64,000 nucleotides of DNA, taken from Aliikangiella marina (GTDB taxonomy: Bacteria > Pseudomonadota > Gammaproteobacteria > Enterobacterales > Kangiellaceae). Position 1 is the first letter of the stretch. Each line of letters starts with the position of its first letter. Where the stretch lies: positions 1,225,803-1,289,802 of the forward strand of contig NZ_VIKR01000002.1 of the NCBI RefSeq assembly GCF_007004765.1, written 5' to 3'. Below are positions 1 through 8,469 of the stretch, in pieces. Position numbers and translations under genes: made by a program. The notes under the pieces were generated by a model that worked only from the letters and a program-made list of their open reading frames with translations, did no database searches and was not told where the DNA came from.

Positions 1-1
1 T

Positions 2-1123
2 GCGACGATGTTGCTCGCTGATATGGGTGCTGAAGTGATTCGAATAGAATCGCCGCAGCGACCGGATTTAATGCGAGAGATGGCTCCAAAGTATGACGAG
101 CGCTCGTACGCCCATTTATCGATTAACCGCAACAAGCAGTCTTTGGCGATCGACCTTAAACAGATGGAAGCCAAACCCATCATAGAAAAGCTAATAAAAT
201 CAACAGATATTATTGTTGAGCAGTTTCGACCTGGTGTAATGCGACGGTTAGGTATTGATTATGACTCAGTTAAAAAAATCAACTCGAAAATTATTTATTG
301 TTCGATTACAGGCTATGGGCAAACGGGGCCCTACAAAGATCGAGCAGGTCACGATATCAATTATTTAGCGCTAAGTGGTCTTGCAAGTTATAGCGGTCGC
401 AGCGATACGGGACCGGTTTTAAGTGGTACTCAGTTAGCAGATATTGCTGGAGGTTCGCACCATGCTGTGATGGCCATTCTTGCCGCGGTTATTGCAAGAG
501 GCGTCAGTGGGCATGGTCAGTTTTTAGATATTAGCATGAGTGACGCTGCATTAGCTTTAAATAGTCTGTTTGCTCCCGGCGCTTTAGCTACTCGTCGAGA
601 TCCTCTGTTGGGTAAAGAGGTGCTCAACGGTGGAATATTCTATGATTATTATCAAACTTCAGATGGCCGTTTTTTTTCTGTCGGTGCGCTAGAGCCTAAG
701 TTCGCATTGAGTTTTTTTACCGCTATAGGTAAACCGCATTGGGCGATACGAGCCGCTAATATCGATAGTGAGCAAACTAAACTTAAACAGGATATCGCGA
801 AAGTCTTTAAGAAAAAAACGTTTGCCGAATGGCAAAAAAAGTTTGCTGAAAAAGATATTTGCGTTGAGCCAGTATTAACCATTAGTGAAGCAGCAGACAG
901 TGATCTATTTCAACAACGGAATATGATTAAAAATATAATGGATGAGAACGGAAATGCAATTCCTCAAATAGCGTGCCCCATTAAACTTGACTCACAACGG
1001 TCTGAGGATTTGTTAGGTAGACAGCTTGGTCAAGACACTAAAGCAGTTTTAACGTCGATTGGCTTAAATCAAGATGAGATTAATCAGCTAATCAACTCAT
1101 CTGTAGTGAAACAGTATGATTAA
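2..1123 (+). CDS. CaiB/BaiF family CoA-transferase or acyl-CoA racemase, 5' end missing
   Basis: This family moves CoA between carboxylic acids or epimerises 2-methylacyl-CoAs. The frame is open to the window edge (codons for Ala-Thr precede the first ATG at base 8), and family members begin about 20 residues earlier, so the true start lies outside the window. Visible family blocks are LLADMGAEVIRIE at the N-terminus, the GHDINYLALSG block, LADIAGG and GHGQFLDISMSDAAL. The GHDIN histidine and the ADIAGG aspartate match the catalytic pair of alpha-methylacyl-CoA racemase, so a racemase-like enzyme is more likely than a formyl-CoA transferase. The substrate cannot be read from sequence. A transglutaminase-like gene follows after 15 bases and may be co-transcribed. 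Confidence 0.88.
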   Translation, partial: ATMLLADMGAEVIRIESPQRPDLMREMAPKYDERSYAHLSINRNKQSLAIDLKQMEAKPIIEKLIKSTDIIVEQFRPGVMRRLGIDYDSVKKINSKIIYCSITGYGQTGPYKDRAGHDINYLALSGLASYSGRSDTGPVLSGTQLADIAGGSHHAVMAILAAVIARGVSGHGQFLDISMSDAALALNSLFAPGALATRRDPLLGKEVLNGGIFYDYYQTSDGRFFSVGALEPKFALSFFTAIGKPHWAIRAANIDSEQTKLKQDIAKVFKKKTFAEWQKKFAEKDICVEPVLTISEAADSDLFQQRNMIKNIMDENGNAIPQIACPIKLDSQRSEDLLGRQLGQDTKAVLTSIGLNQDEINQLINSSVVKQYD

Positions 1124-1138
1124 AGGATAGGATTTGTT

Positions 1139-1789
1139 ATGCAAGAATATTTAAGAGAAACCCGTTACTTTGACTTTAATTCTGATCAAGTCAGAGACCT
1201 CGCGATGAGAGTAGAAGGTGACAATGTCAAAGAGATAGCAATCAGTATTTACTACCTTGTGAGAGACAGCATTCGCTATAATCCATACATCGTTAGATAT
1301 GGTGAAGAAAGTTTTAAAGCAAGTCATGCACTTAAAAAAGGGGAGTCCTACTGCATTCCCAAGGCGGGTCTTATGGTTGCCCTTTGCCGCAAGTTTGGTA
1401 TTCCAGCACGACTTGGGTTGGCTGATGTGAGGAATCATTTGTCGAGTGAAAAATTTATTGAAATGATCGGTACAGACTACTTTGCAATGCATGGATATGC
1501 CGAAGTTTATTTAGATGACAAATGGATCAAAACAACACCCGTATTCAATAAAGAGCTCTGTGAAAAGTTTAATGTTGAACCGCTTGAATGGGATGGTGAA
1601 ACTGACGCGGTATTTCAAGAGTTCACCAAAGATGGTAAAAAGCATATGGAGTACTTAGAGGAACACGGGACGTTTGACGATGTACCTGTAGAATTTATAT
1701 TTGAAAGTTTTAAAAAGCATTATCCCAAATTAGCGGCTGCTGGATTCCAAGCTATCGCTGAAAATTCCTTTGAAACTGATATTGCTTAG
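1139..1789 (+). CDS. Transglutaminase-like domain protein
   Basis: A 216-residue soluble protein with a transglutaminase-like cysteine-protease fold. The likely nucleophile is Cys72 in ESYCIPKAGL and the likely catalytic histidine is His118 in MHGYAEVYLDDKW. The third position, usually Asp, falls near TPVFNKE and is not obvious. There is no signal peptide, so a cytoplasmic peptidase or amide-cleaving role is more likely than protein cross-linking. A ribosome-binding site (AGGAT) precedes the ATG. It sits 15 bases after the CoA-transferase gene and 53 bases before the kinase-like gene, so the three may form one operon. The exact substrate is unknown. Confidence 0.8.
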   Translation: MQEYLRETRYFDFNSDQVRDLAMRVEGDNVKEIAISIYYLVRDSIRYNPYIVRYGEESFKASHALKKGESYCIPKAGLMVALCRKFGIPARLGLADVRNHLSSEKFIEMIGTDYFAMHGYAEVYLDDKWIKTTPVFNKELCEKFNVEPLEWDGETDAVFQEFTKDGKKHMEYLEEHGTFDDVPVEFIFESFKKHYPKLAAAGFQAIAENSFETDIA

Positions 1790-1842
1790 TTGAATCGACC
1801 GAAGGGTAATTGTGTTGTTAGTGGGATGGATAAACTATTGGG

Positions 1843-2694
1843 ATGGCAAAAAATAACCGCCAAGAAAAAGCACTTGAACTCATTAGATGCCTTTCAAGCG
1901 ATTTGGGGTTGCGGGTTGAGGCTCCTAAGGTTATCAATGACTCTAGTTATATTTGTATTCGAGTCAATCAAAGTTTATTAGCGAGAGTAAAGCTTTTTGA
2001 TGAAAGTTTTAATGATAGCTCGCGAGTTTATAGAGAGGTTAGGGTAGCGAGCTTTTTAGCTGATTGTGGTGCGCCTGTGGTTCAGTTTGCCCAAGGAATT
2101 GAACCTGGACCCTATAAAATAGATAACAGCTTTATAATGCTTTTACGTTTTGAAACGCTGACAAAGCAGCAAGTCCTTCACTATGAGGTAGGCAAGTCGC
2201 TTAGCGCATGTCATCAGTATCTGAAAAGTTATGGAGAGCCACTTCCTAATTACTTAGACGATATCAATTTGTGTTTTAATCACTTAAAAGGCTTTAAAGA
2301 CCGAACATTTCTATCATCGAGAGACTATGGTTTTCTTACAAATATTGGCGGTGCTTTGATAGAAAAGGTTATCGCTTGGAAGGTTGAAAATCCTACCAAA
2401 GAATATCAACCGCTACATGGCGACCCGCATCTAGGAAATATTTTGAACACCAAGAATGGACTATTATGGTGCGACTTCGAGTCTGTGTGTTATGGTCCGG
2501 TGGAATGGGATTTATCCTCTCTTCCTGAAACGGCGCTTGAAAGCTTTCAATTTGATAGTAAGCTGCTAGAAACAATGAGACTTCTTCGCTCTTGGGTTGT
2601 AGCCGCTTGGTGCTGGATGTACTACGAGCGCTCACAAGATAAAAAAGATGCCGCAACCTTTCACTTAGAGCGACTTAAAAAATCACTCATTTAA
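1843..2694 (+). CDS. APH/choline-kinase-fold phosphotransferase
   Basis: A 283-residue protein with the aminoglycoside-phosphotransferase kinase fold. The catalytic loop is HGDPHLGNIL and the metal-binding DFG equivalent is WCDFESVCYGPVEWDL, so the active site looks intact. The family includes antibiotic, homoserine, choline and protein kinases, and the substrate here cannot be told from the sequence; a resistance role is not indicated. An in-frame TAA at 1831-1833 restricts the start to the ATG at 1843, which has only a weak ribosome-binding site. The stop codon lies inside a perfect 26-base inverted repeat that probably works as the terminator. Confidence 0.78.
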   Translation: MAKNNRQEKALELIRCLSSDLGLRVEAPKVINDSSYICIRVNQSLLARVKLFDESFNDSSRVYREVRVASFLADCGAPVVQFAQGIEPGPYKIDNSFIMLLRFETLTKQQVLHYEVGKSLSACHQYLKSYGEPLPNYLDDINLCFNHLKGFKDRTFLSSRDYGFLTNIGGALIEKVIAWKVENPTKEYQPLHGDPHLGNILNTKNGLLWCDFESVCYGPVEWDLSSLPETALESFQFDSKLLETMRLLRSWVVAAWCWMYYERSQDKKDAATFHLERLKKSLI

Positions 2695-2705
2695 ATGAGT
2701 GATTT
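2680..2705. terminator. Bidirectional terminator overlapping a stop codon
   Basis: A perfect 26-base inverted repeat with arms AAATCACTCATTT and AAATGAGTGATTT spans the TAA of the kinase-like gene (2692-2694). It lies between two convergent genes, with T-rich DNA on the right and A-rich DNA on the left. The stem is AT-rich, so strength is uncertain. Confidence 0.6.
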
Positions 2706-2731
2706 TATTAATCGTTAATGAGTTTAATTAA

Positions 2732-4834
2732 TTAGTCTGATGATTGTAGAAAGGATTCTAGCCGTTCCGGTTTCGCAAAAAAATATCCCTGCATACCAAA
2801 AGCTTTACTTTTTAGCGACTCACAAGTTTGCTGGTCTTCAACGCCCTCAACGATAATATCCAGGCCCATTACGTCCGCCATGTAAAATATACAATCAACA
2901 ATATTCCTTGACGCGACATTTGAGTGGTAGTCATGGATAAAAGAGCGGTCGATTTTTATGATGTCTACTGGAAAATGATGGCAATGAGTCATTGAGGAGT
3001 AACCAGTTCCGAAATCATCTAGGGCAATACGAATGCCTTTCTCACGAAGAGTATTTAAATTTTTTAATACTAGTGCTTCATCTTCCATTAATGCGGTCTC
3101 AGTATATTCAACATTGATATGCTTGGCTAAACTAGGGTTACTATTGAGTGCATCATAAAGCGTCGATAAACCATTACTCGGCTTTGATAAATCGAATGCG
3201 GAAATATTAATACTGAAGGTGACATCGTCAGGTAATCGCGAGACTTTCTCTTGAAGGTCGTTAACCACTTGTTTAACAACAAAATCTGTTAAATGATGTA
3301 TCAACCCAGACTCTTCTGCTATTGGTATAAACTCTGCCGGAGAAATACTACCTAACTCATCATCATGCCAGCGGAGCAAGCTCTCGAAGTGATTATATTG
3401 GCTGTTATCATGGGTTATGATTGGTTGGTAAGCCAGCGAAAGACCATAATGACTTCCGCATATTTCAGATAATTTTTTTCTAATGGTTGAAGAACGTTCA
3501 ATCGATGACTGGATCTCTGGTTCAAATAATCTAAATTTATTTTTACCTTCTTTCTTTGCAAAAAACATGGCGTCGTCAGCAAGTGCCAATAATCCGGTCG
3601 CAGTCAGTGCGTCATCAGGAAAAATTGCACTGCCCATTGAGGCCGACATGGTCACTTCAATATCACTGAGTTCAAATGGATAGCGGAGCGCATTGAATAT
3701 TTTGTCGATTGTAATCATATGCTCTTCAGTATCGTGGGTAATCATGGCGAATTCGTCTCCGCCGATACGGGCTAATTGAGCGTTCTCGGGTATTGCAGCT
3801 ATGAGCCGTTTACCAAATTGAGAGAGTACAAAGTCGCCCACTTCATGGCCGTAAATATCGTTAATTTCTTTAAAGTAATCTAAGTCGATATAAGTAACAA
3901 AAAATTGTTGATGAGATTGCGTTGAGTTAGCGATAGTCTGGTCGAGAAAATCTAAAAATCCGCGACGATTTTTAAGTCCTGTTAGGAAGTCGGTATGTGA
4001 AATCTCTTTGAGATATCGCTCTTTTTCTTTTTGCTCTGTTATGTCTTGGACCATGCCGAAAAACTCAATCGGATTTCCTTGTCTGTCTCGACGTAGTTGG
4101 CCTTGTAAGTGAATCCACCTTACCTCACCAGATTTTAAAATAATTCGATGGTCAATGTTCAGCTTTACTTTATTAAAAACGCTATTTTTTTCGGCTTCTT
4201 TCATTGCCAAAAAGTCATTTGGATGGAGATATTCATAGTATTGATCGACGGTTGGGTGAAACGAGAAGGGAACTTCACCGAAAATCTCGAATGTTTCTTT
4301 CGACCAAATCACGCGATCAGTCACCATATCTCGATACCAATATCCAATCTTTGCAAATTGCGCTATTTCGAGGAGCAAATAATCTGAATCAATTTGTTGC
4401 TCCTGAAGTAGGTATGCACGAAAGAAGTAGATAAGCGCATTGGTCTCTAATTCGATATCCGATTGAGCTGGAGTTTCAGTGATTTCCTTAAAAGATAAAA
4501 CAAGACTGCCTAGTTGTTTATCTAGTGCATTATAGATTGGTAAATAGACCGCGTTAATGGCTTCAAGCTGTTTAATAAATGGATCATTACTTTCTTGAAC
4601 TGAATAACATTCAAAATGCTGTTGCCGCAAGCTTAAAGGGCTATCAATAGTGATTTTAAAACTAATAGAATCTAGGTGATCGGATGAATTATTGATGATA
4701 AGCCGCGAACGGATTTCGTCGGGTTTTGATTCAAATAGGTGAAGTGTATCGCCTTTTAGACGAGTTAAAGTATCTTTTGCGATTTGCAAGAGTAATTCGT
4801 CTTCTTGCTCAAATGGCAAGGAAGAAAGTTCCAT
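2732..4834 (-). CDS. PAS-GGDEF-EAL cyclic-di-GMP protein
   Basis: A 700-residue protein that probably makes and/or degrades cyclic-di-GMP. Residues 1-140 look GAF-like, residues about 150-270 are a PAS/PAC domain (IGYWYRDM to VQDITEQKEKE), a GGDEF domain follows at about 275-435 with the intact motif RIGGDEF near residue 358, and an EAL domain fills about 450-690. The EAL motif reads ESL (484-486). The other phosphodiesterase residues are present: NIS, EYTET, ALDDFGTGYSS, IKID, VEGVE and QGYFFAKP. Both activities could therefore be live. No membrane segment was seen, so it is probably cytoplasmic with a PAS/GAF input. It is transcribed alone. Confidence 0.93.
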   Translation of the reverse strand: MELSSLPFEQEDELLLQIAKDTLTRLKGDTLHLFESKPDEIRSRLIINNSSDHLDSISFKITIDSPLSLRQQHFECYSVQESNDPFIKQLEAINAVYLPIYNALDKQLGSLVLSFKEITETPAQSDIELETNALIYFFRAYLLQEQQIDSDYLLLEIAQFAKIGYWYRDMVTDRVIWSKETFEIFGEVPFSFHPTVDQYYEYLHPNDFLAMKEAEKNSVFNKVKLNIDHRIILKSGEVRWIHLQGQLRRDRQGNPIEFFGMVQDITEQKEKERYLKEISHTDFLTGLKNRRGFLDFLDQTIANSTQSHQQFFVTYIDLDYFKEINDIYGHEVGDFVLSQFGKRLIAAIPENAQLARIGGDEFAMITHDTEEHMITIDKIFNALRYPFELSDIEVTMSASMGSAIFPDDALTATGLLALADDAMFFAKKEGKNKFRLFEPEIQSSIERSSTIRKKLSEICGSHYGLSLAYQPIITHDNSQYNHFESLLRWHDDELGSISPAEFIPIAEESGLIHHLTDFVVKQVVNDLQEKVSRLPDDVTFSINISAFDLSKPSNGLSTLYDALNSNPSLAKHINVEYTETALMEDEALVLKNLNTLREKGIRIALDDFGTGYSSMTHCHHFPVDIIKIDRSFIHDYHSNVASRNIVDCIFYMADVMGLDIIVEGVEDQQTCESLKSKAFGMQGYFFAKPERLESFLQSSD

Positions 4835-5172
4835 TATCTTGGTCCCATTGTTAATCGCTATGACAGCTTTTTTAACGACACGATTCTATCAGTGCGAGCA
4901 CTCAGAAAAGAACAGCAACTAAATTGTATTAGTCGATAAAGCCAAAGGAAACTTAGAAAGCGTGTTATCTGTTTAGCTTTTAGCTAAAGCACCAAGCATT
5001 AAGTACTGGCGGTTAGGCAACAAACATTGAGTTCTCAGCCATTTGAAGAATAAGATAAGTGTAGTATGAGTACCTTTTGATGGGTAGATAATATTGGAAT
5101 TTTACTTGATACAGATCACCCTAGGATTTTATTTAATGCTGTATCTCTCATGGAGATTCAAGTGAAAGGCAA
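4835..5172. other. Intergenic region, no gene recognised
   Basis: This 338-base AT-rich stretch must hold the promoter of the leftward GGDEF-EAL gene and the 3' end of the ligase transcript. A short inverted repeat (TTTAGC near 4972, GCTAAA a few bases on) is present but has no clear role. No credible small gene or RNA was seen. Confidence 0.5.
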
Positions 5173-6021
5173 TCAGAATTCATCCCGTATTCGCATAAAA
5201 CTAGCAAACCTTGGAACGCCTCGACTCGTTTTACCCCGATAGCGAAAGGTTATCTCACTCCCGACAGAAGGTGGGTTTTTTCGTTCAAGATCACTAAATC
5301 CGGTACCGATTTTGAACCTAACGCCGGATTTAGTCTCGACCAGGATCGACCCCATTAAGCCACTATATTTCCCTTTTCCAGGGAGATGTTTAAGAACGAT
5401 CGCTTCTTCATCTATATAAGATTTAACTTTTAATAAATCATCTGTTCTTTTAGATTGATACAAAGCATTGGCACGATGAAGCATCAACCCTTCGCCTCCG
5501 ATAGCATCAATCCCTGCAAGAGCAGAATCTAACTGCTCTTGGGTTTCAATTGAGAATTGCTCAACGTACTCGAGATGTCTGACACTGGTTTCGCGAATAA
5601 GTTGTTTTAGTTTGTTAGTCCTGTTAGCAAAAGTCTCTAAATTATGCGGAAGGTCGAATGCCATAAACTTGACTCTCAGCCACTCTCCGTCGTCTGGGAT
5701 GTGCTTTCTGACAATGCTAGAGACCGTTTCAAATTGTCCTCTGCCAACCCATAACTCACCATCAAGCGGTACCGCTGGTAGAGAGTCAGTAAACCATTTT
5801 GGGGCGTAAATCAAGTTACCAAAGCGAGTAATTAACTGTTTGCCGTTCCAATAGGCTCTGATCCCATCCAACTTCTCGCTCACAAAAAATTGATCTAAAT
5901 TTACGGTACTTTGATAAACCTTTGCTAGTTGTAATTTGGGGGCTTTATTCGTTGCTGCAGCCAGTGTCATTGGTGAGCAATATAATAAAGCAAGCGATAA
6001 CGGGAAAACGACCTTGTACAT
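5173..6021 (-). CDS. Exported minimal ATP-dependent DNA ligase (Lig E type)
   Basis: Seals nicks in duplex DNA using ATP. From the ATG at 6021 the 282-residue product starts with a signal peptide (MYKVVFPLSLALLYCSPMTL then AAA). It is followed by a nucleotidyltransferase domain with the adenylation motif EKLDG (Lys50), RFGN, DGELW, GGEGLMLH and DDLLKVKSY, and a short OB-fold to the C-terminus. No extra DNA-binding domain is present, which fits the minimal Lig E group. A longer frame runs to 6102 but puts 27 residues before the signal peptide, so the inner start is preferred. Family knowledge places these enzymes in the periplasm, possibly acting on external DNA. Confidence 0.87.
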   Translation of the reverse strand: MYKVVFPLSLALLYCSPMTLAAATNKAPKLQLAKVYQSTVNLDQFFVSEKLDGIRAYWNGKQLITRFGNLIYAPKWFTDSLPAVPLDGELWVGRGQFETVSSIVRKHIPDDGEWLRVKFMAFDLPHNLETFANRTNKLKQLIRETSVRHLEYVEQFSIETQEQLDSALAGIDAIGGEGLMLHRANALYQSKRTDDLLKVKSYIDEEAIVLKHLPGKGKYSGLMGSILVETKSGVRFKIGTGFSDLERKNPPSVGSEITFRYRGKTSRGVPRFASFMRIRDEF

Positions 6022-6140
6022 TAATTCAATCCATGAGTAACCAATAGTTGATATTATCTCAGGGTTAACTAAGCCTGAATGCCAGTTTTCAGCGAGAATC
6101 AATGTAAGATATTGCTGAATTCAGTTTGAGAGTTTTACGA

Positions 6141-6797
6141 TTATTGCTTTAAGAATTCAGCATACACTTCGATCGCGACAGTATCACCAACCATTGGTAT
6201 ATACTGGTCCATACCAAAATCAGAGCGACTAATTTCTCCCACGGCTGTAAATCCTAGGGTGTAGTATCCAGTCAATAAATTATAAGCACCACCATTAAAG
6301 GTTGATGTTAAGGCGACTGTTTTCGAAACACCAAGCAGTGTCAGTTCTGCGTTAAAAATAAATTGATTAGCCGTTTCCGTTTCTTCGACCGAAATTGTTC
6401 TCAGTGTAGCCTCTGGAAATTTCTCAGCGTCAAACCAGCTCGATCCCGTCAGACTTTCTTCTAGCGATTGATTGTTGACATCAATACTGGCGGTTTTTAC
6501 TAAAGCGGTTAAACGAGTTTTTTCTATATTTTTAGGATCGAACTCTAAGCTCGCATCCATTTCGTTAAATCGTCCGACGTAGGTAGAAAGGTTTAGATGG
6601 CTGACCTTAAAAATAACTGAAGTGTGGCTAGGATCGAGTTTATACGCGCCTTGTTCTAATTGAAGAAGCGCTGTTTTGACGTTTGGGGTCAGTAACCAAG
6701 TACATCCCTGCAAAAACATAAGAATAAGCAGAGTAATACTCATTGGTTTTAGCACAGCTGAAGCAGGTAATGGTTTACTGATATTATTGTTGATCAT
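6141..6797 (-). CDS. YceI-family lipoprotein
   Basis: YceI proteins are lipocalin-like beta barrels that bind isoprenoid or other amphiphilic lipids. The family opening is seen after the leader (GAYKLDPSHTSVIFKVSHL), followed by VGRFNEMDASLEFD, LTALVKTASIDVN, WFDAEKFPEA and the C-terminal DFGMDQYIPMVGDTVAIEV. The N-terminus has a hydrophobic run ending in a lipobox-like FLQGC, so the protein is probably an outer- or inner-membrane lipoprotein in place of the usual soluble periplasmic form. The ATG at 6797 is chosen; an in-frame TTG six bases upstream and an inner ATG at 6743 are alternatives. Confidence 0.88.
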   Translation of the reverse strand: MINNNISKPLPASAVLKPMSITLLILMFLQGCTWLLTPNVKTALLQLEQGAYKLDPSHTSVIFKVSHLNLSTYVGRFNEMDASLEFDPKNIEKTRLTALVKTASIDVNNQSLEESLTGSSWFDAEKFPEATLRTISVEETETANQFIFNAELTLLGVSKTVALTSTFNGGAYNLLTGYYTLGFTAVGEISRSDFGMDQYIPMVGDTVAIEVYAEFLKQ

Positions 6798-6815
6798 CTT
6801 CAATCAATAGTTGTT

Positions 6816-7172
6816 CTACTGCTGGTAAAGGGTACAAATTGCGCCGGCGGGATCTTCGATGACAGCATATTGACTATTTTCTCTTGGTGGTTTGAGCACC
6901 TTACCTCCAAGACGTTGGCATTCTTCTAACGACTTTTGTAAATCATCGACGGTAATATAAATCATCCAAACAGGGGGTAAATCGGCATTACTCCCGCGAG
7001 CATGGCAAATACCTGCCGAGGGTTCATTACTGCCTGGTGCAACCATATTAAAGTCATCATATTCACCCATTCTGACGGCCTCGGGTTCCCAGCCAACAAC
7101 GTTAGAATAAAAATCTCGGATTGATTGCGCGTCAGCGACTGTCAAATCAGTCCAGGCTATTTTTCCAGACAT
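6816..7172 (-). CDS. VOC (glyoxalase/dioxygenase fold) protein
   Basis: A 118-residue single VOC-superfamily module. It opens with GKIAWTDLTVADAQSIRDFYSNVVGW and ends with AVIEDPAGAICTLYQQ, the two halves of the paired beta-alpha-beta-beta-beta fold. Similar small proteins are annotated as glyoxalase/bleomycin-resistance family, but metal ligands are not clear here and no substrate can be assigned. A good ribosome-binding site (GGAG, seven bases from the ATG) fixes the start. It lies 18 bases upstream of the YceI gene on the same strand, so co-transcription is likely. Confidence 0.85.
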   Translation of the reverse strand: MSGKIAWTDLTVADAQSIRDFYSNVVGWEPEAVRMGEYDDFNMVAPGSNEPSAGICHARGSNADLPPVWMIYITVDDLQKSLEECQRLGGKVLKPPRENSQYAVIEDPAGAICTLYQQ

Positions 7173-7267
7173 CTTATCACTCCCTAGTGATTGTTTTTTA
7201 TTAAACTAATTCAGATTACCAATTAATTCAATCTTAATCGGGACTAATTCTGCAAAATTCGATGGGG

Positions 7268-7281
7268 TTAACGCGCGTTAA
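7268..7281. promoter_or_regulatory. Perfect 14-bp palindrome, possible operator
   Basis: TTAACGCGCGTTAA is fully self-complementary and lies in the promoter-proximal zone of the VOC/YceI genes. No known regulator consensus was matched with confidence. Confidence 0.3.
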
Positions 7282-7562
7282 AGAAATTATCGAGGTGACA
7301 CAGCCTTAAATTCGATGTGAATCTCTACTCGGAAATCACTTGTGAATATTTGCGAATAAATAAAGTTGTTCTGCTTGCTTTGGCTCACTGAAGTAAAACG
7401 CAAAACCGCAAAAATAAAGCACGGTTTGTAAATAAACGAGGTGAACACGGCAGGAAACGAGTGAAATTGATTTGTGTCTGTTCAAAGCCGACTTTCATTT
7501 TCAAGCAACTATAACGCGTCCAAAAGAATGCATGTGAAACAAAGTGGAAGTGACATGAAATG

Positions 7563-7594
7563 GGACTAGCTTTTCAATTTAAGAAAACTAGTCC
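7563..7594 (-). terminator. Probable trp operon terminator hairpin
   Basis: GGACTAG and GAAAACTAGTCC form a stem of about 12 base pairs with one bulge, 28 bases past the trpA stop. On the minus strand the hairpin is followed by only a short T run, so termination may be weak or Rho-assisted. Confidence 0.5.
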
Positions 7595-7621
7595 ATTAAG
7601 TTTAAAAGTGAGTAAACTCGA

Positions 7622-8446
7622 TTAACCAGTGACGATTGATGACTTGGTTGCTTGTTTCATTGCTTCAACAAACTCTCCAAGTTTGTTTAATAGAGTCGCG
7701 GGATCGTCCTTGTGTTGTTCGATTATTTTGACAACTGCAGAACCACTTATCGCCCCGTCGGCACCTGACTCTATAGCCTGCTTAACCTGAGCGGGAGATG
7801 ATATACCAAATCCAAGTAAACTCGGCGGAGCGCCAAACCTTTTTAAGGAGTCGATAATCCCTTCAACCGGCATTTCTGCTTGTGTTTCGGTTCCTGTTAC
7901 TCCAGCACGGCTTAGCAGATAGGTGTAGCCGGCACCGAGATGAGCAACTTTTTTTAAAGTTTCCTCTGTAGCATTAGGGGTGGCGATAAATATTGGTTGA
8001 ATATTGTTGCTGTTGGCTGCGTTTATAAATCGCTCGCTTTCAAGTGTCGGTACATCTGCAACCAAAATGGAGTCAACACCGGATTCGCTCGCTTGTCGAT
8101 AGAAGTTATCAACAGAGTTGCCAACGACTAAGTTCGAGTAAACTAATAAGCCAATCGGAATTTGTGGATAGTCTTTTCGAATATTGGCGATTAGATTAAA
8201 GCATCGAGCCACAGTGGCTTCGTTTTCCAAAGCTCTTATTGCCGCTGCTTGAATTACCGGCCCGTCAGCGATTGGATCGGAGAAGGGAATGCCGAGTTCC
8301 AGCGCATCTGCGCCGCTGTCAATCAGGGTTGTTATGATTTGATAACATAAATCGAGATTAGGGTCTCCGAGCATCACAAATGGTACGAATGCACCTTCAT
8401 TATTGGATTTCAAATTAGCAAAACATTGTTGGTATCTGTCAGTCAT
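7622..8446 (-). CDS. trpA: Tryptophan synthase alpha chain
   Basis: Cleaves indole-3-glycerol phosphate to indole and glyceraldehyde-3-phosphate; indole then passes to TrpB through the alpha2-beta2 tunnel. The 274-residue length is typical. Catalytic residues are visible as Glu50 and Asp61 in [20 protein letters not shown], and the phosphate-binding end reads [11 protein letters not shown] and GAISGSAVV. Last gene of the trp operon, 23 bases after trpB. Confidence 0.98.
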   Translation of the reverse strand: MTDRYQQCFANLKSNNEGAFVPFVMLGDPNLDLCYQIITTLIDSGADALELGIPFSDPIADGPVIQAAAIRALENEATVARCFNLIANIRKDYPQIPIGLLVYSNLVVGNSVDNFYRQASESGVDSILVADVPTLESERFINAANSNNIQPIFIATPNATEETLKKVAHLGAGYTYLLSRAGVTGTETQAEMPVEGIIDSLKRFGAPPSLLGFGISSPAQVKQAIESGADGAISGSAVVKIIEQHKDDPATLLNKLGEFVEAMKQATKSSIVTG

Positions 8447-8469
8447 AATCTTTTCCTAGTGGCTGCGGA

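Larger units (their letters stand above)
7173..7621. other. Intergenic region with a perfect palindrome
   Basis: This 449-base stretch separates the 3' end of the trp operon from the VOC gene. It should hold the VOC promoter. A perfect 14-base palindrome TTAACGCGCGTTAA lies at 7268-7281, about 100 bases upstream of the VOC start, and could be a repressor site. A hairpin near trpA is listed separately. No coding frame looked real. Confidence 0.5.

Noticed and set aside
1790..1981. A 63-codon frame between the transglutaminase and kinase-like genes
   Set aside because: It overlaps the kinase-like gene in another frame, has no family resemblance and a poor start.
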